From contig JABBOT010000005.1 of NCBI GenBank assembly GCA_016165875.1, positions 17,591,131 to 17,655,130 of the forward strand: a DNA stretch of 64,000 nt. The letters are read 5' to 3'. Source of the DNA: Acanthopleura granulata. Taxonomy: Eukaryota; Mollusca; Polyplacophora; Chitonida; Chitonidae. Position numbers and translations under genes: made by a program. The notes under the pieces were generated by a model. That model had not been told where the DNA came from. It was given only the letters and a program-made list of their open reading frames with translations, and ran no database searches. This document shows, in pieces, positions 28,701 through 40,700 of this stretch (positions within the stretch are counted from its first letter, which is position 1; the number at the start of each line of letters is the position of its first letter).

Positions 28701-31700
28701 TAGATTAAACCAGTGAATTACCTCTGTCATCAAGGTTACATTCAGATACTAATGATATGGAGGTAAGCTGCAAACACAGATTTTATTAACATGTGCTATT
28801 TGAAAATATACGTGTGTATTATTAAGGGACTTTCCAAAACATTCTCTGATAGTACATGTGTATGCATCTATATGTCTCATAAGTAGACATTCAGAGAACA
28901 GGATGCAGCAAATCAACAGAAAAACCACAGAATGTATAAGCAAAGGAAATAATTATTATATGAAATCCAGCTGAAATAACGAACAGAGGGTGACAACATT
29001 ACCATCAGGAAATGTTCTACAGATGTTAACAATAAGCAATACCCCAGGCACCTAACCATCACATACAAATCTATAAAGCACAGCCTAACAATTTAAGAGA
29101 CCAGTATATTGCAATCTGAGCGCCTGTAGGGTAGGGGATGAATGGCTACTTGCCTGTTCATTTTCACTGATAAAGTTTTCAAGGTAACTGCCTTAAAGAG
29201 CTACTGTGGTGTGAAAACACCTTTGTCTCAACTACAAGGTAAAAATCATGGAGACTGAGATAGCCTGCAAAGCTTTCCTAAATTGTAAAAACATTGCACT
29301 GCAATAAAACAGACATTGTAGGTTTTGTCAGAAAATACGGAAACAAAATTTTTCTGTCCATTTCACTTTGCCTGTTGTGACATCACACATGACGTCACTA
29401 ATGACTAACATGTATCCACAAATGGATACGTCCTTTCGAACGTGCTTGACGCCATCCCTGTATAATTGACTGACTCCACCTAACATCTACCTGCTTTGAT
29501 GTCATGTAACGAATATTGCAATGTCGCATCAGGAAAATTTTGCAGACATAGCGGAAGATTTTATTTTTTAAGGAATTTTGACTTATATGGGTTAAATAGT
29601 GTTGTTCATCGAAAATCCTTTGAATCATGGTGTTGGCTTTGTTTCGTAGGATTTCTTTCATATAACTTTAATGTTTCAACGTATTTTGTATTCTGACCAG
29701 AGTGGCACTTTAATTAACACAATCAATCACAAAATACTAGTGTGCATATTGAACTCAAAACCTACTGGTAAGCTAAGCTAACACACTTAAGCTGATACTG
29801 ACATACATTCCCCTCCCCCTCACGATACAACTGAAACTTTCAGAAATTTTGTTAAGTTCGACTTCTTGCTACTCTTCCCGTAAATGGCTGTCAGTGAGTT
29901 TTAGTGTCATAAGGTTGTGTGATTAATGAAGACAGTTTGGGGGGCGGGGGTGGGGGAGTGGATGTTTAAAAGTTTTAGGAAAGCAGGATGCGCCCATTAA
30001 AAGTTTAAGTACCAGAAATTGGTAAACACCTTAAACTCTGATCAGTTTTAATTCAGCCAGCTGTTGTACAGGGTACAATAAGTACAATACCTATGCACAC
30101 ACAACATCTGTACCTATATAGAGCACAAGGTTAAAGAGTCAGTACACAGACGGCAGGCCTTCACACACATTAGCCAGTGACAAGTACTGTGCAAACCTCA
30201 TGCTCTACTTAAATCAATAGAGCAGGCAATGACCCGAAACAGAAGGAAGGACAACAGAGGATTAAACAGCACATTGCTCTTAATGGCAGTGAAACTATAA
30301 AACTCTGCTAAAACCAGAGTGTAGAATTAGTGTCAGATTTGAGGTCCTTCTGACAATATAACAACGGCAATGACCCAGTTACAATACTGTGTGCCCTAAA
30401 ATGAATAGAGGCATGGACTGAATGCTATGCTCGTTTTATTTAAAGCAGAAAGCTGGTCATAAGCCCAGACTAGCAGGATGTGGAAATATAATTTCAAATA
30501 GTGTCATTAATACAGACTATCACTGTTTACTCACCCGTATTATTTATTGATACATGCAACCAATGTAACATGTGTAGTGAACAGTGCCGCAGAAGAACAG
30601 AAATACAGATATGCATACTGTTCTGGGGATTGTTTAATCTTTGTTCTATTAATTTTGTGTGTTTCTCCTTTCAAGTGCATAACCAGGTTAAAATATATAT
30701 GTACATACACATAATTGTCTTATTTTCCTTTTGTGTTACGTAAGAATTAAGCTTCTCCAGATGGCTTTTCAGAAGCATTTTACATGGCTTGGAAACCAAA
30801 TATTTTCCGTTCTAGATCTTAAAGTTTTATTGACTCAACACGTCAACAAGACTACCCCACTAATCCCAACCGTCTTTAAATTCTTTGCGTACATGACTGA
30901 AGACTCCAAGCCAAACAGACGCCACAAATACGGCAACAATAGAATTTAAGAAAGGGAATAGGGTGGATACATGTGCGTACCAATGTATGCAAAAACAAAA
31001 CAAACAAACCTCAAACGGCGGGTATCGATCAGTAGAAATCTGAATGCATGTGATTCTGAACCACTTGTACCCACGCTACTGAGACCACCTGAGTCACTCT
31101 ACATAACAATGTCTGCCCCATCTTGTTGCTGAATAAATCATGGTCCCAAAATGACACAGTGATGTGACCAGGTAAAACTGTGTTGAGATGCCAATGACGG
31201 ATGGGTCTTTGTTGGAAATTAAGTTAACAAATTCGCGAGCACAGTGAAAGAACATATTTGGTAGATCAAAGCTGATGCAGACACAAATGATTCTGAAATG
31301 GTCTTTAAGCAACTGGGTGAATGAACCATTAACTTGGTCAAAACGAAAAGTGTAAGATAATACGACTTCTGTTTCTTTACACTCTAGCTGGTGAACCAGG
31401 CCACAATCACACATGCATACTTTGATGTACTGTACATGTATACAAGACAACAGTACGACAATCAGCACTGCAAACAGTCGCAAGGCTTTCACCCAAAGCA
31501 TGTGTAACACCATACTCATGGATTTTTTGCTCAGACAATGGTACTAAGTTTCATGTGTGGATAAAACTATGCTTGGGACAAACCACAAACCTTGGTCAAA
31601 TTACTGATCAAGTTTCTGACCTGTGAAGTACAGACTTGCACACTATACAGGTGGAGGCCAAGTGGTCCGCAAAGAATGTAAGACTGTTCAAAGAAACGCT

Positions 31701-34700
31701 GTCAAAGGTTGATTATTACCAAGGCATCTTTATACTTAAGAAGCTGGAATACTTCACAGGATGGATCACTAGTAATGGTATCTACGTGTAAGACTGCTCA
31801 AACGGCCCTACAAGCGCTGTCAACGACTGACTGTTACCAAGGCATCTTTATACTTAAGATGTTCCAATACTGCACAGGATGGATCACTAGTAATGGTATC
31901 TAGGTGTAAGACTGCTCAAACGGCCCTACAAGAACTGTTGACGGCTGATTATTACCAAGGCATCTTTATACTTAAGATGTTCCAATACTGCACAGGATGG
32001 ATCACTAGTAATGGTATCTAGGTGTAAGACTGTTCAAACGGCCCTACAGGTGCTCTCGACGGCTGATTGTTACCAAGTCACCTACACGAGAAGTTGCAAT
32101 ACTCCACATGATGGATCATTAGTATGGTATCTAAATGTAAGTGTGAACAATGTAATAGTATCTATTTTCAGGTTAAGAGATGGAATAAATAATAACAAAA
32201 CAGTAGTGTTTTTCATCTATTTGAGTCATGATTTAATTCAAAATTTTGGAGTTTAAAATTTTGACCACCTCAAAAATGTTACCTTAAAGGGTTACTCCAG
32301 TTTCAACAGAAACTGAGTAGAGATACTAAAATGATATAAAGGAAATCCTATGGAACACAGCTAACAGCACGGTTCAAAAGGATTTACCATGAGTAACACT
32401 ATTAAATCCCTGGCTATAACTGCAAATTCCTCAGGAAACAAAATCTTTGACTGTGTCCCTAAAATTTGCCTCATGTGACATGATGATAATCCTAACATTA
32501 CGATGAATCAGGTCAATGTGACTGCGAGTAAGGCATTTATGTTGGGGTGAAGTCAAGAGCGTTTGATAGCACAATGTCAATAGTGGATACACGTCAGCCA
32601 TTGGTGATGTCGTGTGCTCATGTGTGACTTGACAATAGACTAAGAGGAAAGGACAGACAAAAGTTTGCTTCCATATTCTCCCAAGGCACATACAACATTG
32701 GTTTTAATACACTGCTAATATTTTTTACAATTTAGGAAAGCAATTCAAACAAATGTGTCAAAATTTCAACCTTCAGCACCAAAACCTAAACTGTGACATG
32801 GTTTCACATTGTGAGTTAAATCAGAAATAACTTTCTCCGGCCTGAGGAAAGTGGAGGGTTTGAGCAGGCTTGCGAAACAACAATGATCTGGGTCCGTCCA
32901 TCCTAGCTTCCACCTGGCCAAGGAGTGTCAGTAAGGACCTTGGGTGGTCATGTAACCTGTCTGAGCCTGGGGTTGCTGCTGATCTGGGCTGACGTGTAAA
33001 CTAAAGGTGATTGGTGGCCTTGAAGCAGACTGGGTTTGCCAGCCATCCATTATCACCCACACAGCCCCAACCAGGAACACTGACACAATGCAAAGGGGAC
33101 AGGATACAGATACATATACAGACTTAAACTGCTTAAGAAAATCTAGTCATAAGTGGACCCTATGGTCAGATAAGGCCGGCAGACATTTTCCTGTCACTAT
33201 GGAAACGACAGACCATGCGCAGCGGAACCAATAAAAGCTCAGCATTTACATCTCGGGGAAAATTCTGTTTCGCTGTAATGACCCTCTTTAGTAACAAGTG
33301 CACAAGGACGAAACCCCTCTAATCCTATGGGTCTGTTCAGTTAGAAAATATCCCTTTAGTTTCCTATGCATTGATGACTCGAAGTCTCTACAAGCCGACA
33401 CTTGCCCATGGCCTTCTGCGGTACTCTTAATGGATGTGACTCTTGAGTTCGGTTGCCAGTATATCCCACCGTTACGTGTTAGTCTAGGTGCTGAAGCTCA
33501 ATGACAATGGCTCGGAAAGCTGTCTGTTGATAAGGCTTGACACAGAGTGAGTTTTGAGATGGGCACAGTTTATTCTTGCTGCTTTCGCTTTAATGCAGGA
33601 AAGTGCGGCTGCAGCTGTAAACAGGACCATTCCATTACCATAATGCGCTTATGATGTACAGTGACGAGGATAAGCCCTCAGTTACTTAACACTGTACATG
33701 CTTTGTTCTCTTTTTTTTTTTCTTAGTGCTTTCCAATAAAACATGCAATTATAAAAAAGTTGATATCAAAGTTTCAACTAAAATACTTAGCAAATGTACA
33801 CTATCGTTTGCTTGTTTGCTAGTGATTCAACATCATAATGTGTGCTAGGAAACAGGAGGTTGAGAGCAACATACAATGTCTGTAAACAGAATGACTTAAT
33901 GTATATCAATCGTCACAAAAAGAGGTGTACTCCAGGACAAATATGGGATTGGCTTAATAATTATACAGGCTGTAGCCAACAATTTCAATATCCCTGAACA
34001 TGGTGACTGGGTTTAGGATGAGATTAAGTACTCCAGAACACATGTATTTATGATTAGGGCTGCATACTTAACTTTTGCTAAGAAATATTTAACTCTCTGC
34101 CATCTGGGATTCTTTGGCTGTAAGAGATATTTAGAATACACGTTTACAAATCAGCACCGACTTCAATGTGGGCACAACCAATCAGAAGGCACAAACAATG
34201 GTAAATAAACACTGCCAGCAATAGTCTTGTGGTAGGTTTCACTGAAATCAGATTAAGTCCATTGGAGGAGTAGCGATTTGAAACAACTGCTCACTGATGC
34301 GGGACAGACAGAAAATTGACCATCGCAAATCAAAATTCAATACACCTTGATGTAGTCCACACTTGTATCAAGTATAGTTGAAACTTTACGAAAACTGTAA
34401 TAGTAGCATTTTGAAAGCAATGTTAAAGCATACGCTCGATGAACAGACAGAAACGAACAACCGAACATAAAATATGAAATCAACACTACATCTACTACTT
34501 ATTGCATGTATCTTGATGTCATCTATACTTGAACTAAGTTTCATAGAAATCGGACAAAACACTGTAGTGGAGGAATAATGTTTTGAAAGGAATGTCAAAA
34601 AGTGCCAGATGAACTGATAGACAGACATCCAATCATTGAATTAAAAATCCATAATATGAATAATGTATCTTGATGTAGTCTACACTGGACCCAAGTTTCC

Positions 34701-37700
34701 TTGAAATCAAACAAAAACTGCACAAGGAGAAGAATTTTGAAGGAATGAGAACATAGGCTGGATGAAGAGAGAGGCAGACAACCGATTTTTGATACTGAAA
34801 ATTGCTCCTACGAATTATGTATGTTGATGTAGTTACACCTGAACTGTCACTGCAAATCAGACAAAAACTACTGGAGGAGTGGCGTTTTGAAAGAAATGAT
34901 GACACATGATGGATGAACTGACAGATGGACTTTTGATAATCAAAACTGATAGCTGATACCACAAATTATGTATCTTGATGTAGTCTAAACTTGACCCAAG
35001 TTTCCTTGAAATCAAACAAAAACTGCAGAAGAGTTTTGAAGGAATGTGAACATAGTCTGGATGAAGAGACAGGCAGCCAATCGATTTTTGATACTGAAAA
35101 TTGCTCCTACAAATTATGTATGTTGATGTAGTTACACTTGAACCAACTGTCACTTAAAATCAGACAAAAACTACTGGAGGAGTGGCGTTTTGAAAGAAAT
35201 GATGACATATGATGGATGAACTGACAGATGGACTTTTGATAATCAAAACTGATAGCTGATACCACAAATTATGTATCTTGATGGTAGTCTACACTTGAAC
35301 TAATTTTCGTTGAAATCAGACAAAAACTGTAGGAGAAGCAGCATTTTGAAAATGCTAGCATCCTGGTTGAACAGACAGACAACCAATCACAACGGAAAAT
35401 TGATACTACGAATTATGTACCTTGGTGTGGTCTACACTTGAACCACATTTTACTGAAATCATAGATAAACTGGAGGACGAGCACACATGAAATTTTTTTC
35501 TTTCATGTTCTTTACTTTATATGTCTTAAGTGAGCATTATGAGTAAGACAGATGTGTTCATTTCAGAGGTTCCAGAAAATTTGATCCGAAGATACAGAGA
35601 CCGCTCTGATGTACCCTCGATTCCCGCTATTTCCTCACTCCGCCAGATATTTATGAATACCAGTTACATTCTTGTTTAAGTTCCGTGACTTAATAGCCTC
35701 TCGAGCCTAAAGCGCTCTGTTCAAAGGTAAAGAATAATGACTATGAAATGTTTATTTATTTGATAGGTGTTTTACACGGTACTCAAGAATATTACACTTA
35801 TATAATGACGGCTAGCATTATGGTGGGAGGAAACCAGGCAGAGCTCGGGGGAAACCCACAACCATCTACAGGTTGCTGTTCAATGAATTGAGGAAAATAT
35901 ATGACGGTTTTATTTGGATGACTATCGATATTAAATTGTAGTCTTCCTGAAACAACTCCTGCCACATGTACAGACAAGGTATGTTCCCTCAACAACAGAC
36001 CACTGACAGTTATCAGGATTAGCAGTGTCTGCTACGTAAAGACAGTCATATAATCAGTGTTAGCCAATGAAACCTTTATTCGTAGTGGAAGCGGGAGTGT
36101 GTTTTTATTAATATTCAAGACTAACACAGAAGCAGAATTTTCCATCAACGAACAAGAAACCAGGGTAATCACTGAAGCTCACCTTGTTTACGACTGCTAA
36201 ATTCGGGGCATAAATTCGGAGTCTAAATCACAGCTTAACTTACAACAACAACCTGTTACAGCTTACCACCTAAAGATAGTAATCGGTTGGCCTAGAATTT
36301 ATGTTAATTAGCTACATGGAGGTGTATCTTTATGTCGCTGTATCAGGACTTGTCTGCTACTTTGCAGAGGACGAGCCAGAGGCACCAACACTATCGAACA
36401 GACAAGGTCAAATAAATGTAATTCACAGCTAAGTTATCACTAAATACTAGGTACTAAGCGAGAAAGTAAACAGTACTTTGATTTGTTATTTCCAGTGTGA
36501 TCTTGCAATGGTTTCCTGTTAAAGAGATCTGCTCCTCTTGGAACAAATGACATCAGGACATGGTCACAACTACAGTACGTGTCCATTAACGAGTTCACCC
36601 ATGTCCTCAGAAACATAAGGTAGGAATGAAAGCCGATGTAAAGAATTGCATGTGTCATTGTGGCCCAAGTTCAGAGCTGCAACATACTAAAGAGGAGGAC
36701 GATGAACTGTTTGTGACTTTACACAAAGAAGGTTGCTCATTTCCTGTTCTAATAACTGTCACCCAAACGCTTAGCTGTTAGGAAGAGGATGGAGCAGACA
36801 ATAGTTCTGTGCCGTCGGCACCTCTTAACAAACAAAAGCTTTCAGGTTTTTTATTCCTTTTGACAATGATATATGCAGAAAGTTGCCCTTTGCCACGCTG
36901 ACAAAAAAAAGCGACCCATGAAAAATGTTTTATATATTTGTATGGGTATATATGATGACTATTAAAGAGAGTCATGCATAACCTTGGTTAATCATCTATT
37001 AGTGTAAAGCAGCCATGAGCCAGTGCAACATTACCCTTTTATACTAAGAAAGACTTCAAACCTATGTATGAGAGATGTAATACAGTATACAGTCATGAAG
37101 AAGTCATTATTTCTGCAATGCTAAATATTCACAATCTTCTGATGACCACTCCACTAAAGAAATGCTTTATAGGGCTGGGACGAGAGACAAACTATAACAC
37201 CCAGCCAGTGACTGATATCTCTGCTAGGGTACGGCAAAAGCTGTAATGTGTGAGAGCACAAGTGTTGCATGCATTCATACACAATATTGAAACGCATGGG
37301 TAAACAGTATTATTGAAACTTGACAAAAAAAGATCAAATGTGTGCAACCTGCTCTTACTAAAAGAGAGAACAGAATTTACAGCATAAAAACAGAGCTTTC
37401 AACGGAGCCAAAAATATCCCAAATTTCAGGAAGAATTTGTCTCAGGCAACAAAGTGGTTCATTGGACAAAAATAGTAGGATGTTTTTTCCTGTTTAAACA
37501 CGTTAATTAAATGATGAAATTTTATGATTACTCCTACCAACTAATGCAAAACTTATTCACACAACAACTGTGCAATATCAGTCTTCAGGTACTGGTACAG
37601 GCTTGAAATTGCTTAACAATGTAAAGTTAAATGAGGCTGAATTTCAACAATTTTGGAATGTACATAACTGTGAACCACATGAAAATAATGAATAATGGTC

Positions 37701-40700
37701 ATCCCTGCTTCTGCAATGTATTATAGAAGAGTCTTGCCACAATTTTTCTAATTGCACACCATGCCATGAACAAAACAATATTTAATGGTGATATAACATA
37801 GTTCTTTTTTCACACTTTAACACTGTACATGTATATATCACAGCACTGTTGCAAACTCTTCAATGCTGTAAAATTACAGAACTTTACATGTATACATGTT
37901 TATCTCTTTTATGCTTTTCTGAAACAACTAATATTTGTTTAGCAATTTATAGTGCAAGCAAGTATGAGCAATGAAATCATGCTTTCTGTTTAAAAGGTAA
38001 GTTTTCTATGGCTTACCTTTCATTTGCTAAAGAAATGTTTAACACTGTGAATTACAAAAGGTCTTCTTTCAAGCACATGGAATTTGGAGGAATTAAAACT
38101 GGAAAGAATCCCTTTTAATCCATTTTGCCTTTAATACATCCAGATTAATTTGAAGTCAACTTAGTTTAAATACCAAGAAGAAGATACATGAACATGCCAC
38201 AGTGCACAACTTCAGTAAAGTTTGATTTACTGCCCTCGTCCATCATTTCAATGGTAGAAATGATTCCACCAAGGCTCATCCAAACCATGTTTGTTTCCAG
38301 ACTTTTATGAGCCTTGCAATAAACTAAAATCTATCCCCTTCTAAAGCTACCCTCACAGAGACATTCTGTCAATGTAACATTCTCCTCTTCTCAAGTCAAC
38401 ATGGTGAAGGTCCAGCATTAGAATCTTATGATCAGAAAGCTGGTCAACTCAGTTTTGATTCCTGGCAGCCAAATAATCAAAGAGAATGGGGGCTGGAACT
38501 AAGGGGGGGGGTCTCTATCAAGATGGGAAGAGTGACCAGACCTGTATTGGCTTAATGTGCATGGGGATGTAAGACTGACCACAGCCATGGTGATATATAG
38601 AGATGTCATTGGCACCAGGGACAGCAGAGTCCAGGTCAGGCCACCTGCTACAGTTCTCAATACCTTAGTAACTAGGCACTGATTCTCCATCCCAACTGGC
38701 ACCACTTAATGAGCCTTCTTTGTACATTATTCATAGCCAGATTCCAGCTTTCAGACAAGGGAACTGGGCCAGAATTTTTCTGTGAAGGAGGGGGCTTGTA
38801 GCCAAGCATACATATGTCTTTCCTGCTGGATAATGTAATTAGAGTCAGCCTCAAGGTTGTCCAAGGCGTTCTTGAGACGGCAACAGCATAATGGTCTGCG
38901 TCGTCATTGTACAGGGCCATAGCTCTTTTCTTCGTTTGCTACGATGTATTGTACACATTGCATAACATCAGAATTTTGGTTGAATTTTTAAAGGTACCTT
39001 TACTGCACACACAAAACCATACACATGTGCATTAATTATGCAGTAAATCTATGAAATCATTTCATAAATTCTTCAAAATACAAAAATTGCATACAAAAAT
39101 TGTATACATATTTTTCCAGACAAAACTGACATTGCATACCCCATGTGAATTTCCATGATAAGACATTATCTAATTCTTCAGATGTTTCTCAATGCCACTG
39201 GTAAATGGTACAAATACACAGAAGTTCTAGAGACCATTTGATGCATGTGGTACATAAAGATGCAATTAAATCTTTGAAGATTTGGGAAATAATAGTGAAT
39301 ATTAATACCTTACAGAGAGAACTATGGTACCAAAGCAACGTATAATTGTACTTTCTGGTAGTGATTGTAAAGAAGATTTCTAATTTCAGAGTATGTCTTC
39401 AATTAATGAATACATGGCATTGTACTCCTCATTGTTCAAAAAGTCCTTTGGCTGAGCAAAAATTTCTGAACTCCCGAAATTCTCAAATTTGTCTGTTGGT
39501 ATTCAAAGGTGTCAAAAGGCACAAGTAGCAACTTAACATTCTCTCAGGAGACAATCTGCAATACTGCAATCAACAGTACTCAAGTGGACAACTCTCCTGT
39601 ACAAGGCTGAAACAAAGTAACACTATTTTACATACATTTTGGCAGGACCTGCACTTGAACAGCTTCATTTTGGGTCAACAACCGGCACAGCACCATTAAA
39701 CCTATATATTCAGCATTTTCAGGAGCTTGCCTCATTTCTCTCATTAAAAAATGTTAAGGCACTTGTTACGATTTACTCCTTCAGTCACAAAAGACATAAC
39801 ATTACAAGCCATACCTGAAGCCTCATGAAATGCATGCACATCTAAACATCTAATAGTTCAAGGTAAAATGGCGCAAACAACTTAACCACATGTAGGTACC
39901 AACAACACACAGGACTGAACTACATAATAAAAACTTTTAATACATTAATACAAATTTAACATCCTTATCAACATGTCAAATTGCCTGATAATTTACATTC
40001 CAGAGTTTGCTTCCACAACAGATCTGTTGCCCGAGCAATATCCTGTCTCAATTGTCTTTCAAATCAATGAGCACAATCTAACAGCTTAAAATCTTCCATA
40101 TTCTATGGCAGGTGCTTCAAACATCTACCTCAGTCTAATATCATGTGGAAGTGAAAGATGTATGTTTACAGTCAAAAGACCCTACAGGTACATGTGTCTT
40201 AACAGTACATGTCTACTGCAAGTAAGTTCACAGCTGTTAATTCACACCAATTTCGCAGGAAACCACAATCCCAACTTGGCACAAATTCACAAAATTCATC
40301 ACTTTCAAAACAGATTCACTGAATTCAAAACTGCAGCAGCTAACCAGTAAAGCTTACATTTTCACAAAATCAATACATGAGCTAATTTTTGCTAGAGAAT
40401 TTCGTTGCTATGGATGCTGGCAGTGGTGTGGTCTGAGGTCAATAGATTCCCTCCGCATGCAGCCGTGGATCTGCCCAGAAGTGGCAGGCTGAAAAGAAAC
40501 AGTATTATAGCGCCTGTTGTCGGGGCAGATTAAGGAAAAGGTAACCTACCTTCTCCAGCTGCTGTCTGGTGGGGGTGACAAGTAGGCTGAGCCATAGGGT
40601 GAACAGTCAACCTGAGCTGTGGTCAAGGAACACAATACTATCCATAACACACTATAGCTACAGTATTCAACATAGCGCAACACAAGTCAAGTTATATTTA

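Larger units (their letters stand above)
15643..40549. other. CRTC intron 4 (24.9 kb)
   Basis: It separates the CREB-binding exons 1-4 from the regulatory exons 5-12. Recognised contents, listed separately: a GT microsatellite, a GC-richer patch at 17.6-18.3 kb, SINE pieces at 19.2, 21.6, 25.3 and 35.75 kb, a minisatellite at 20.05 kb, a CpG-richer patch at 26.65-27.06 kb, a TTAA-flanked element at 29.2-29.7 kb, a 118-bp tandem array at 31.7 kb and a satellite block at 34.2-35.5 kb. Elsewhere (15.7-16.6, 22-25, 27-29, 29.8-31.6, 32.3-34.2 and 36-40.5 kb) I see only AT-rich unique sequence and short frames without similarity. Confidence 0.85.

Noticed and set aside
31709..32256. Frames within the 118-bp repeat
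   Set aside because: Open by chance because unit length is near a multiple of three; no family resemblance.
34386..35153. Three long minus-strand frames with similar peptides ([17 protein letters not shown])
   Set aside because: They lie entirely in the 150-base satellite. The likeness of the peptides comes from the DNA repeat, and stops fall wherever units differ.
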